DNA from: Pseudomonas viridiflava
GTDB lineage: Bacteria; Pseudomonadota; Gammaproteobacteria; Pseudomonadales; Pseudomonadaceae
NCBI RefSeq assembly: GCF_900590755.1
Contig: NZ_UUOC01000052.1
Location: forward strand, 620,001-684,000
Reading direction: 5' to 3'
DNA length: 64,000 nt
Below, piece after piece: positions 35,303-43,655 of this stretch. The position numbers were made by a program, and so were the translations under genes. The notes beneath the pieces were generated by a model. That model ran no database searches, had not been told where the DNA came from, and saw only the letters and a program-made list of their open reading frames with translations. The stretch's first letter is position 1. Each line of letters begins with the position of its first letter.

Positions 35303-37233
35303 AGTTGATAACGCAGCGTCAGGCTGGTTTGCAGGCGCTGGGCCTGACGCAATGATTCCCGCAGGATGCGTCGGTCCAGGTGGTTGAGGGTTTCCGGGTC
35401 GATGCGGTTGGACCAGGGCAGGTGCTGGCGGCTCTGCAATTGATGCTGCTGCATGCGGGTCTGCTGGATGAAGTGATAGGCCTCCTCGTAGGCAGCGCCA
35501 TCAAGCCGGTCAATCACCTCGCGTTCCACCAACTGGCGTAAGCGTTCCAGGGTGTTATTGGCGCCAATGCCGCTGGCCAGTGCCAACACCCGCGCGCCAT
35601 CGACGAAAGGCGTCAGGCCTTGGGTTTTGAGGTCAAGGGTGTCTTTGTCGCTGCCTTTGCGGGCCAGCACGAAATCTTTGAAGCGGCCCACCGGTGGGCG
35701 CTGGCGCAGGGCGTTGTCGGCCAGCAGGCGCTGAAATAATCGGTTATCCCCAACCTGTTCAAGAATCTGCCGACGAAGCTGCTCAGCACCGCTCTCATCG
35801 CCCCACACCACGCGTAAATCGAAGTAGATGCTCGAAGCCAGAAGGTTTTCCGGGGTCGCTTCGCGAATGAACGCGGCAAAGCGTCGTGACCATTCGGCTC
35901 GGGACAGACACAGCTCTGGATTGCCGGCCATGATGTTGCCCTTGCACAGGGTGAAACCACACAGGGCCAGGTTCTGATTGATCCGCTCGGCAATCGGCAG
36001 CAGCAAGCCGCGAATCCGCGCGGCATCGGCGGCGTCCTTGGCGTCAAACAGAATGCCGTTGTCCTGATCGGTATGCAGCGTCTGCTCCCGGCGGCCTTCG
36101 CTGCCAAAACACAGCCAGCTGAACGGGATGCCGGGGTCGCCTTTCTCCTCTAGCGTCAGCTCGATCACGCGACACACCGTGTGGTCGTTGAGCAAGGTGA
36201 TGATTTGCGTGATCTGCGTCGAAGACGCGCCGTGAGCCAGCATGCGGTCGACCAGTTGCACAATGTCGCCCCGCAGGTTGCACAGGCTGTCGATGCGCGG
36301 CGCATTGCGGATGGTCCGCGCCAGATGCACCAGATCGACCCGTTGCAGGGAAAACAGATCGCGCTCGGAAACCACGCCACACAGGCGACCGTCCTTGACC
36401 AGACAGACGTGGGCGATGTGGCGGCCGGTCATGGCAATGGCGGCGTCAAAGGCGCTGGCGTCGGGGCTGAGGTGGAAGGGCGCCTGGATCATGCGGCTCT
36501 GGATCGGCTGGCCGAAATCGACCGTGATGTCAGCCACCGCTTCGCGCAGATCCCGCAGGGTAAATATGCCCAGCGGCGCCTGTTGTTCGTCGATGATCAC
36601 GATGCTGCCGACCTGCTGCTCGTGCATCAGCTTCACCGCCTCGCGCAGTGGCGTGTCCGGAGCGCACATCACCGGGTGCCGCATCGCCAGTTCGCCCAGG
36701 CGGGTGTTCAGGGAATACTGCGTGCCGAGGGTTTCCACGGCGCGTTGCTGAACCTGTTGATTGACCTGATCCAGCAGGCTGCTGACCCCGCGCAGGGCGA
36801 AGTCGCGAAACGTGGTGGAGAGGGCGAACAACTTGATGAACGCCTGCTTGTTCAATTGCAGGCAGAACGTATCTTCGGCCGCTAGATGCTCGGTCCGTGT
36901 CGCACGCTCGCCCAGCAGCGCAGCCAGCGGGAAGCATTCGCCGGTGGTGATCTCGAAGGTGGTTTCGGTGCCGCCTTTTGCCGTATGCGGGCGTTCGCCG
37001 ACCACTCGACCCTGTTTGACGATATAAAAGTGCTCTACTGGCCCATCGCCAGGCTTGATGATGCTTTCATCTGCGCCGTAGAAACGCAGCTGGCATTGCT
37101 CCACCAGGTATGCGAGGTGCGCACTCTCCATCTGGTTGAATGGCGGGAATTTTTGCAGGAACTGCATGGTGCCATGGATGTTCTGCAACACCGCTGTTTT
37201 ACCCGCCTGGGCGAATGCGTCCGCTCTGCTCAT
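35299..37233 (-). CDS. Cyclic-nucleotide-binding/CBS/DUF294 nucleotidyltransferase-like protein
   Basis: A 644-residue signalling protein with four parts: a cNMP-binding-like domain (residues about 20-140, HFYIVKQGRVVGE), two CBS domains (about 150-270), a DUF294 nucleotidyltransferase-like domain with GSEGRREQTLHTDQDNG (GS...D-x-D type, about 365-385) and a DUF294 C-terminal domain. Such proteins resemble GlnD-type uridylyltransferases, but their target is unknown. I start at the ATG at 37233 (MSRADAFAQAGKT); ATG 37266 or an earlier start at 37317 is possible, none having a strong ribosome-binding site. Translationally coupled to the exonuclease. Confidence 0.88.
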   Translation of the reverse strand: MSRADAFAQAGKTAVLQNIHGTMQFLQKFPPFNQMESAHLAYLVEQCQLRFYGADESIIKPGDGPVEHFYIVKQGRVVGERPHTAKGGTETTFEITTGECFPLAALLGERATRTEHLAAEDTFCLQLNKQAFIKLFALSTTFRDFALRGVSSLLDQVNQQVQQRAVETLGTQYSLNTRLGELAMRHPVMCAPDTPLREAVKLMHEQQVGSIVIIDEQQAPLGIFTLRDLREAVADITVDFGQPIQSRMIQAPFHLSPDASAFDAAIAMTGRHIAHVCLVKDGRLCGVVSERDLFSLQRVDLVHLARTIRNAPRIDSLCNLRGDIVQLVDRMLAHGASSTQITQIITLLNDHTVCRVIELTLEEKGDPGIPFSWLCFGSEGRREQTLHTDQDNGILFDAKDAADAARIRGLLLPIAERINQNLALCGFTLCKGNIMAGNPELCLSRAEWSRRFAAFIREATPENLLASSIYFDLRVVWGDESGAEQLRRQILEQVGDNRLFQRLLADNALRQRPPVGRFKDFVLARKGSDKDTLDLKTQGLTPFVDGARVLALASGIGANNTLERLRQLVEREVIDRLDGAAYEEAYHFIQQTRMQQHQLQSRQHLPWSNRIDPETLNHLDRRILRESLRQAQRLQTSLTLRYQL

Positions 37234-37459
37234 GACCTGTACCGCGTTCTTTTTATTGAAGGCCATGGTCGGCCGCTTGAGAGGCAGTGCCCATTGGACG
37301 TAAGTCTTACGCAACAAAAAGATTTCTGACTACTCGCACCTTGGTGTAAAAAGCAGTGTACGTCGCCTTCGCAGATGGGAAGGATGCCGACAAAAGCACA
37401 CAGATTTCTCCGGGCATGGGTCCGGATTTTTTGTCAGCTCAGTGCAGGGAAAGGCGGTT

Positions 37460-37906
37460 ATGTTGGATCTCGATATTTTGAGTGATGAAGAGCGCGAAGC
37501 TCTGAATGAAGTCATGCTCGCCGCGCCGTCCGATGCGGTTCAACGGGTATTAATCGTGGATGACGATCGAGACGCTCGCGAACTACTGGCCGAGATCCTC
37601 AGCTTGAATGACATAAGCTGTCTGACGGCGGCCGGTGGTAACAGCGCAATGGAGTTGATCCGGACCCGCGAAAGTATCGCCTTGCTGATCACCGATCTGC
37701 GCATGGCCCCGTGTGACGGTCTGGATCTGATCCGCCGGATTCGCGATTCGGAGCGTGCGTCGTTGCCGATCATCATCGTTTCTGGCGACGCCAATGTGCG
37801 CGACGCCATCGACGCGATGCACCTGAGCGTGCTGGATTTTCTGCTCAAGCCCATCAACACCAAGCAACTGCTGAAGCTGGTGAAGAAAGAGTTGGGGATG
37901 GAGTGA
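37460..37906 (+). CDS. Single-domain response regulator
   Basis: A 148-residue protein with an N-terminal extension of about 28 residues and one receiver domain. The acidic pair lies in LIVDDDRD (residues 34-36), the phospho-acceptor is Asp79 (LLITDLRM), the switch Ser is in IIIVSGD and the conserved Lys in DFLLKPI. No output domain is present, so it acts by protein contact or as a phosphate sink. The ATG at 37460 has AAGG six bases upstream. No kinase gene is adjacent, so its partner is unknown. A REP follows. Confidence 0.92.
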   Translation: MLDLDILSDEEREALNEVMLAAPSDAVQRVLIVDDDRDARELLAEILSLNDISCLTAAGGNSAMELIRTRESIALLITDLRMAPCDGLDLIRRIRDSERASLPIIIVSGDANVRDAIDAMHLSVLDFLLKPINTKQLLKLVKKELGME

Positions 37907-37914
37907 AGACAATC

Positions 37915-37989
37915 CTGTAGGAGCTGCCGAAGGCTGCGAATGGCAGTGTGTCAGACAGAATGCCTTCGCAGCCTTCGGCAGCTCCTACA
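37915..37989. repeat. REP pair, family C
   Basis: Inverted pair of CTGTAGGAGCTGCCGAAGGC starting nine bases after the response regulator stop. Confidence 0.9.
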
Positions 37990-38006
37990 AAGAAAGTGCT
38001 ACCCAA

Positions 38007-38031
38007 AGGCCCCGCGATTGCCGCGGGGCCT
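38007..38031 (-). terminator. Probable glcB terminator
   Basis: Perfect 10-bp stem AGGCCCCGCG / CGCGGGGCCT with a five-base loop, nine bases after the glcB stop on the minus strand; the T run is only three bases. Confidence 0.65.
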
Positions 38032-38039
38032 GGCGTTTC

Positions 38040-40217
38040 TTACAACCCGTTCTTCGCCTTGAACTCACGACGGCGACGGTGCAGCACTGGTTCGGTGTAA
38101 CCGTTAGGCTGTTTAGTCCCTTCGATCACCAGTTCAACCGCAGCCTGGAAAGCGATGTTGCTGTCGAAGTCCGGAGCCAGCGGGCGATATAGCGCATCCC
38201 CCGCGTTCTGCCGGTCAACCACTGGCGCCATGCGCTTGAGGCTGTCCATCACCTGGGTTTCATTGACCACGCCGTGACGCAACCAGTTGGCGATGTGCTG
38301 GCTGGAAATACGCAGCGTCGCGCGGTCTTCCATCAGGCCGATGTCATTGATGTCCGGCACTTTCGAACAACCTACCCCCTGATCAATCCAGCGCACTACG
38401 TAGCCAAGGATGCCCTGCGAGTTGTTGTCCAGTTCATTCTGGATCTCGTCAGCGGTCCAGTTGGTGTTGGGCGCCAGCGGGATGGTCAGGATGTCGTCCA
38501 CCGACGCGCGGGTGCGCTGGGCCAGTTCGGCCTGGCGGGCGAACACGTCGACCTTGTGATAGTGCAATGCATGCAGCGCCGCAGCGGTAGGCGACGGAAC
38601 CCACGCCGTGTTGGCACCGGCCAGTGGGTGGGCGATTTTCTGCTCAAGCATCGCGGCCATCAGGTCCGGCATGGCCCACATGCCTTTGCCTATCTGCGCC
38701 CGACCTTGCAGGCCACAGCTCAAGCCGATATCGACGTTCCAGTTCTCATAGGCGCTGATCCATTTCTCGGCCTTCATCTGCGCTTTGCGCACCATCGGGC
38801 CAGCTTCCATGGAGGTGTGGATTTCATCGCCGGTGCGGTCCAGGAAGCCGGTGTTGATAAACACCACACGCTCGCTGGCGGCCTGAATACAGGCTTTGAG
38901 GTTGATCGTGGTACGACGCTCCTCGTCCATGATCCCGACTTTGAGGGTGTTGCGCGGCAGGCGTAACACCTGCTCGATACGGCCGAACAGCTCGTTGGTA
39001 AACGCTGCTTCTTCGGGGCCGTGCATCTTCGGTTTAACGATGTATACCGAGCGGGTACGGCTGTTGCTGCGGGTGGTGTTGCCGTTGAGGCTGTGGATCG
39101 CGGCGAGGCTGGTGAGCAGGCCGTCGAGAATACCTTCCGGGACTTCCTGACCGTTCTGATCGAGGATCGCATCGATGGTCATCAAATGGCCGACGTTGCG
39201 GATAAACAGCAGCGAGCGACCGTGCAGTTTGACTTCGCTGCCATCAGGCGCGGTATAGACGCGATCGGGGTTCATGGTACGGGTGAAGGTTTCACCGCCC
39301 TTGGAGACTTCTTCCGCCAGGTCGCCTTTCATCAGGCCCAGCCAGTTGCGGTAAACCACGACTTTGTCATCGGCATCCACGGCGGCGATGGAATCTTCGC
39401 AGTCCATGATGGTGGTCAGCGCGGCTTCCATCAGCACGTCTTTAACGCCAGCCGCATCGGTCTGGCCAATCGGGCTACTGGCGTCGATCTGGATTTCGAA
39501 ATGCAGGCCATTGTGCTTGAGCAGCACTGCGGTCGGCGCCGCAGCATCGCCGTGATAGCCGATCAGTTGCGCATCGTCCTGCAGGCCGGAATTGCTGCCG
39601 CCCTTGAGACTGATGACCAGCTTGCCGTCGATCAATTTGTAGCCGGTGGAATCCACGTGGGAGCCGGCAGCCAGCGGTGCGGCTTCGTCCAGAAAAGCGC
39701 GGGCGAAGGCAATAACCTTGTCGCCGCGTACCTTGTTGTAGCCTTTGCCTTTCTCCGCGCCGTCGGCTTCGCTGATGGCATCGGTGCCGTAGAGCGCGTC
39801 ATACAGCGAGCCCCAGCGTGCGTTCGACGCGTTCAGGGCGAAGCGGGCGTTCATGACCGGCACAACCAGCTGCGGGCCTGCCATGCGGGCGATTTCTTCG
39901 TCGACGTTTTGCGTCGTCGCCTGGAAATCCGCCACTTCTGGCAGCAGATAACCGATCTCTTCAAGGAAAGTCTTGTAAGCCACGGCGTCGTGGGCCTGAC
40001 CGGCTTTTGACTGATGCCAGGCGTCGATTTTTGCCTGCAAGTCATCACGTTTGGCGAGCAGCGCTTTGTTTTTCGGGGCCAGCTCATTGATCAGCTGTTC
40101 TGCACCCTGCCAGAAGCCAGCAGCATCAAGACCGGTCCCGGGAATTGCTTCGTTATTGACGAAGTCAAAAAGGACTTTGGCGACCTGCAGGCCACCGACT
40201 TGAACGTGTTCAGTCAT
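38040..40217 (-). CDS. glcB: Malate synthase G
   Basis: Malate synthase G condenses glyoxylate and acetyl-CoA to malate in the glyoxylate shunt. The 725 residues match the monomeric G form. The conserved MNPDRVYTAPDG, PKMHGPEEAAFTNELF and GIMDEERRTTINLKAC segments hold the Mg and CoA site residues, and CGLQGRAQIGKGMWAMPD is also typical. The ATG at 40217 has GAGG eight bases before it. Monocistronic, with its own hairpin terminator. Confidence 0.97.
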   Translation of the reverse strand: MTEHVQVGGLQVAKVLFDFVNNEAIPGTGLDAAGFWQGAEQLINELAPKNKALLAKRDDLQAKIDAWHQSKAGQAHDAVAYKTFLEEIGYLLPEVADFQATTQNVDEEIARMAGPQLVVPVMNARFALNASNARWGSLYDALYGTDAISEADGAEKGKGYNKVRGDKVIAFARAFLDEAAPLAAGSHVDSTGYKLIDGKLVISLKGGSNSGLQDDAQLIGYHGDAAAPTAVLLKHNGLHFEIQIDASSPIGQTDAAGVKDVLMEAALTTIMDCEDSIAAVDADDKVVVYRNWLGLMKGDLAEEVSKGGETFTRTMNPDRVYTAPDGSEVKLHGRSLLFIRNVGHLMTIDAILDQNGQEVPEGILDGLLTSLAAIHSLNGNTTRSNSRTRSVYIVKPKMHGPEEAAFTNELFGRIEQVLRLPRNTLKVGIMDEERRTTINLKACIQAASERVVFINTGFLDRTGDEIHTSMEAGPMVRKAQMKAEKWISAYENWNVDIGLSCGLQGRAQIGKGMWAMPDLMAAMLEQKIAHPLAGANTAWVPSPTAAALHALHYHKVDVFARQAELAQRTRASVDDILTIPLAPNTNWTADEIQNELDNNSQGILGYVVRWIDQGVGCSKVPDINDIGLMEDRATLRISSQHIANWLRHGVVNETQVMDSLKRMAPVVDRQNAGDALYRPLAPDFDSNIAFQAAVELVIEGTKQPNGYTEPVLHRRRREFKAKNGL

Positions 40218-40281
40218 TGCACTTGCCTCACTCTGCTCAGCTTTTGGGCGCCCGTAGGAGCGCGCTGTCTATTGGAATTCG

Positions 40282-40315
40282 ATGATGTAGTGCGCGCCGA
40301 CGCATACTACATGAT
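40282..40315. promoter_or_regulatory. Inverted repeat upstream of glcB
   Basis: ATGATGTAGT and ACTACATGAT form an inverted repeat (nine of ten pairs) around a 14-base centre, 65-98 bases before the glcB start. It may be an operator or an mRNA leader hairpin; nothing more can be said. The remaining 240 bases to the GcvR-like gene show no other clear element. Confidence 0.4.
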
Positions 40316-40556
40316 GTGTTGCCGGGTGAAAACGAGACTAAATATGTCACTTCGCGACTGAATTTTCATAGTCAGTCACGTGAGGAAACCCGATGTTCTC
40401 AAAGATTCTTGGGATTGTTCCATAGAAATTTAAAAACTGTATACAAAATGGCCGGTGAGCCGCCTTAAGCGCCAGAGTCAGCCTTGCCTATACTGGAAAC
40501 ATTATCGCTCGGGCTTTTCAGGCTCTGGCGGATGTTCAGCATAGAAGGAGTTACCC

Positions 40557-41075
40557 GTGGATCATCTCGTTATTACCGTGTTTGCCCCGGACAAACCAGG
40601 GCAGGTCGAATTGATCGCCGAATGCATCGCTGACCATGGCGGCAACTGGCTGGAAAGCCGCATGGCACACATGGCCGGACAATTCGCCGGGATCCTGCGG
40701 GTGGGCGTGCCTGCCGAAGCGCAGGAAGAATTGAAAAACGCGCTGCTGGATCTGTCCGGCCAAGGCATCCGCGTGCTGTTCGCGGAAACGGCGATCGAGG
40801 TGTCCTGCACCTGGAAACCCATCGGCATGGAACTAGTCGGCAACGACCGCCCCGGCATCGTGCGCGACATCACCCGGTTGCTGACTGAGCAGGGTGTGAA
40901 CGTCGAGCGTCTGGTCACCGACGTGCGACCGGCACCCATGAGCAGCGAGCCACTGTTCCACGCCGAAGCCATCCTCGGCGTGCCACTGACGCTGTCGCTG
41001 GACGTGCTGCAAGCAGCGCTGGAAACCCTGGCGGATGATTTGATGGTGGATCTGGTGCTGCGCACGGATCTTTAA
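40557..41075 (+). CDS. Two-ACT-domain GcvR-like regulator
   Basis: A 172-residue protein with two ACT domains (about 3-80 VITVFAPDKPGQVELIAECI; about 88-165 MELVGNDRPGIVRDITRLL), as in the glycine cleavage repressor GcvR and related proteins. GcvR works by binding the activator GcvA; whether this one does so is inferred only. GTG start at 40557 with AAGGAG upstream. The last 17 codons are copied at 44679-44732, beyond the type VI module. Confidence 0.87.
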   Translation: MDHLVITVFAPDKPGQVELIAECIADHGGNWLESRMAHMAGQFAGILRVGVPAEAQEELKNALLDLSGQGIRVLFAETAIEVSCTWKPIGMELVGNDRPGIVRDITRLLTEQGVNVERLVTDVRPAPMSSEPLFHAEAILGVPLTLSLDVLQAALETLADDLMVDLVLRTDL

Positions 41076-41132
41076 AGCTGGAATGCCAATCCTTATGTGG
41101 GAGATTTCCTGTTGGCCTGAAATACGCATCTC

Positions 41133-41222
41133 GTGGGACCGGCTTCAGCCGGGAAGAGGTCAGTACATCCACTGCATATTCATTGGCTGAAATGCAGACT
41201 TCCCGGCTAAAGCCGGTCCCAC
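41133..41222. repeat. REP pair, family A
   Basis: Inverted pair of GTGGGACCGGCTTCAGCCGG/CCGGCTAAAGCCGGTCCCAC at the left edge of the type VI module. The rest of 41223-41373 holds no recognisable element. Confidence 0.88.
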
Positions 41223-41373
41223 GGCGTCACATCCGCTTGCAAGCAAACATAGAATCTCCCACAGGATCGGGCTGTTGCCAGGTTATCCACGTTATTCCTT
41301 AGCCTGCCTGTGTATAACCTTTGGAGAACGGTATGCAGGCCTTATAGACCGAGGCCTTCACACGATTGGTTAA

Positions 41374-41724
41374 TTATTGATCGGCTCCGATTTCATCGCT
41401 GGCGGGTTTCTTACGCGTGGCGTAGTAGGCGTTCGCACACGTATCCATTTCTTCTTGTGTTTTCATTTCAATTTCTATGCCCAAGTGGTATTTACAGTAA
41501 TTAATTATGAGTCGTCGATCACTATTTTCTAATTTGTGTATTTTGCTTTTGTCTTCCGAGTCAGTCGAAAAATAATTCACAAATTTAATTTGAAATGTGG
41601 ACGATTTTTTTATGAAGAAAACTATTTCATTGTCTTCTGCCCAACTCGTTTTGTAATACCCTACGGATAAGGTGGTTGCACCTATAAAAGCTACGCTTAT
41701 CGCTAAAAATATGGATTTTTTCAC
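41374..41724 (-). CDS. Small exported or anchored protein, divergent member of the immunity-like family
   Basis: A 116-residue protein whose N-terminal 20 residues form a signal peptide or anchor (SIFLAISVAFIGATTLSVGY). It shares with the three genes upstream the FFIKK-x3-FQIKF segment and the NYCKYHLGIE motif with a conserved Cys, but it lacks the ACKAR end and carries an extended tail. It is the last and most diverged of four tandem paralogues next to an amidase effector, so I infer an immunity role. The region is strongly AT-rich (18 G/C in the 60 bases 41521-41580), unlike the core genome. Confidence 0.72.
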   Translation of the reverse strand: MKKSIFLAISVAFIGATTLSVGYYKTSWAEDNEIVFFIKKSSTFQIKFVNYFSTDSEDKSKIHKLENSDRRLIINYCKYHLGIEIEMKTQEEMDTCANAYYATRKKPASDEIGADQ

Positions 41725-41804
41725 GGTTTGATTTTAGCCGAAGGGCTTTCAATATGGGTTGTATAAGTAAGGCCCATTTAGTTTCTTCTCTAGCAGCGGC
41801 TGGA

Positions 41805-42092
41805 TTACCGCGCTTTGCAAACCTCTAAGTCATCTTGGCTTCTCAATGAATTATCAATCCCTAGGCGGAACTTACAATAATTTCTGATCATGATTAATTC
41901 TGCTGTACTCAGATCTTTTAATGGCTTTGGCTCCTCTTCGCTGGTGTAGATGTTTTCAAATCTGATCTGGAGTGTAGGGTGTTTTTTTATGAAGATCTCT
42001 AATCTTTGGTCTTCAAAGTCCAGGGATACGTAGTAGCCTAAGTACAAATGGACGGCGATAATCAGTGTGGCAGAGATTAGTATGCTTTTCAT
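41805..42092 (-). CDS. Immunity-like small membrane/periplasmic protein, copy 3
   Basis: Starting at the ATG at 42092 (MKSILISATLIIAVHLYLGYY) it has 95 residues: one N-terminal membrane helix followed by a periplasmic part with FIKKHPTLQIRFENIYT, NYCKFRLGID and the C-terminal DDLEVCKAR. Two Cys residues (in NYCK and EVCKAR) are conserved among the copies and could form a disulfide in the periplasm. Its upstream sequence is a near copy of that before copy 2, showing duplication. Confidence 0.75.
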   Translation of the reverse strand: MKSILISATLIIAVHLYLGYYVSLDFEDQRLEIFIKKHPTLQIRFENIYTSEEEPKPLKDLSTAELIMIRNYCKFRLGIDNSLRSQDDLEVCKAR

Positions 42093-42174
42093 AATGGTAA
42101 TGGTCGGCAAGTGAAGGTAGGGTGGAGCGTTACGTGTATGAGTTTTACCATAGGTATTTTCAGCATGTCTAAGT

Positions 42175-42202
42175 AATCCGGGCGGTGAGTGCCGCCCGGA
42201 TT
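42175..42202. terminator. Hairpin between immunity copies 2 and 3
   Basis: Stem AATCCGGGCGG / CCGCCCGGATT with loop TGAGTG, downstream of copy 2 on the minus strand. A near-identical hairpin stands at 42600-42627. Confidence 0.65.
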
Positions 42203-42228
42203 GGCTTTATCCCAAACGCCCGAGGAGT

Positions 42229-42516
42229 TCACCGTGCTTTACAGGCTTCAAGTTCATCTTGAGTAGTCAGTCGAGTGTTTATGCCTAGACGATATCTGCA
42301 GTAATCGATGATTATATTTGCTTCTACCATATTCATTTTCTCCAGTGGGGTGTAATCACCGTCTCTGGTATAGAGATTTTTGAATCTCATTTGAAGTGTC
42401 GGGTGCTTTTTTATGAAAAATACGGTATCTCCACCATGCACCCCCTGATCGGTGTAGTAGCCTAAGTACAAGTGGGCGATGATAATCAGTGTGGCAGAAA
42501 TTAGTATGCTTTTCAT
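42229..42516 (-). CDS. Immunity-like small membrane/periplasmic protein, copy 2
   Basis: Starting at the ATG at 42516 (MKSILISATLIIIAHLYLGYY) it has 95 residues. The first 16 residues are nearly identical to copy 3, while the rest (GVHGGDTVFFIKKHPTLQMRF, DYCRYRLGIN, DELEACKAR) is closer to the copy beside the effector. It is thus a mosaic of the two neighbours. Followed by a hairpin on the minus strand. Confidence 0.75.
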   Translation of the reverse strand: MKSILISATLIIIAHLYLGYYTDQGVHGGDTVFFIKKHPTLQMRFKNLYTRDGDYTPLEKMNMVEANIIIDYCRYRLGINTRLTTQDELEACKAR

Positions 42517-42599
42517 AATGGTAATGGTCGGCAAGTAAAGGTGGGGTGGAGCGTTACGTCTATGAGTTTTATCATAGGTATTTTTCAGCATGTCTAAGT

Positions 42600-42627
42600 A
42601 ATCCGGGCGGTGAGTGCCACCCGGATT
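42600..42627. terminator. Hairpin between immunity copies 1 and 2
   Basis: Stem AATCCGGGCGG / CCACCCGGATT (one mismatch) with loop TGAGTG, downstream of copy 1 on the minus strand; part of a duplicated intergenic segment of about 140 bases. Confidence 0.65.
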
Positions 42628-42654
42628 GGCTTTATCCCCAAAAGTCCGAGGAGT

Positions 42655-42942
42655 TCACCTTGCTTTACAGGCTTCTAGCTCGTCTGCGTTATCTAGCCAA
42701 GTATCTATGCCTAGACGGTATTTACAGTAGTCTCTGATCATTTTCTCTTCCACCATATTCAGCTCGGACCAAGATGTTGGGTCGGACGACCTTGTGTAGA
42801 GATTTTCAAATCTTATTTGGAATGTTGGGTTTTTTTTAATAAAAAAAATAATATCGCCGCCATGGATTCCTAGATCGGTGTAGTAGCCGATGTATAGGTG
42901 GGCGATCAGCATTATTCCGCCCGCTGTTATTGTTTTTTTCAT
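42655..42942 (-). CDS. Immunity-like protein paired with the amidase effector, copy 1
   Basis: A 95-residue protein with an N-terminal membrane helix (residues 5-20) and a periplasmic domain (IIFFIKKNPTFQIRFENLYT, DYCKYRLGID with Cys73, DELEACKAR with Cys92). Its start overlaps the amidase stop by four bases, the usual layout of a cognate effector-immunity pair. A periplasmic location is what is needed to block a peptidoglycan amidase. No known immunity family was recognised; the role is inferred from position, length and topology. Confidence 0.78.
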   Translation of the reverse strand: MKKTITAGGIMLIAHLYIGYYTDLGIHGGDIIFFIKKNPTFQIRFENLYTRSSDPTSWSELNMVEEKMIRDYCKYRLGIDTWLDNADELEACKAR

Positions 42943-43655
42943 GAGGTAGGAGGTTTTAATAAGTCGGTCTTAATACGGATGTTTTTCACCAGTTTCATCC
43001 CGATACGGCCGGGGCATATTTTTCCATCACCTTCCTGTTTAGGGTATTCCATGTGCCCGCCAAAATGTTTTATGACGAAAACGCTTTTTAGCGCGATTAT
43101 CAAATCCAGCGTCGCATCCATTTGTGGTGCGGGAACCGAATTGGTTGTGTCGATCCCTATTAACTTTAGTGATTTGCGCGCAAACGTAATCCAGTCACTA
43201 CCTTCCTCCGGGACGGTCAGATTATTTAGCAGCACCACACCGATAACGCCGGTATTGTATTTGTCTACGCTTGACGCTTTGAAGCGGATGTCCCGACCTT
43301 CATAAATTGTCCCTGAGCAGTCGATCCCGAAGTGATACCCAATGTCGTCGAATTTATTTTGATGAAGCCGCTGGGTTTCAAGCATTTGCTCGCTGCCTAT
43401 GCCACATGAGTAGCTACGACCTGCGTTGTGCAGAGCAATCATGCTGTAGTCCCAGTCATCCGCTAATTCAGCCTTGGGTTTGCGCGCAATCCACCCCGAC
43501 CGTTCCACAAACTTATGCCCCAGCGAACGCACCTTACGAATGATCGCCTCGCGGGTGGCGGCCCTGTCGTTGACGGTGATTTCAATCGGTACGAGCGGCT
43601 GGCCGGGTATGACTTCTTGTGCCTGGGCTATGGTGGTGAATTTTTCAGGAGTCAT
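42939..43655 (-). CDS. PGRP/T7-lysozyme-type N-acetylmuramoyl-L-alanine amidase, putative T6SS effector
   Basis: A 238-residue protein with an amidase_2/PGRP fold, which cleaves the bond between muramic acid and the stem peptide. Zn-site residues can be placed at His76 (IALHNAG), His201 (FGGHMEY) and Cys214 (KICPG), with Tyr107 (GYHFGID) and Lys212 as catalytic helpers, as in T7 lysozyme. It has no signal peptide, so it depends on another route out of the cell; it lies directly after a PAAR gene, with which it overlaps by four bases, and before an immunity-like gene. This is the layout of a type VI cargo effector. Confidence 0.87.
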   Translation of the reverse strand: MTPEKFTTIAQAQEVIPGQPLVPIEITVNDRAATREAIIRKVRSLGHKFVERSGWIARKPKAELADDWDYSMIALHNAGRSYSCGIGSEQMLETQRLHQNKFDDIGYHFGIDCSGTIYEGRDIRFKASSVDKYNTGVIGVVLLNNLTVPEEGSDWITFARKSLKLIGIDTTNSVPAPQMDATLDLIIALKSVFVIKHFGGHMEYPKQEGDGKICPGRIGMKLVKNIRIKTDLLKPPTS

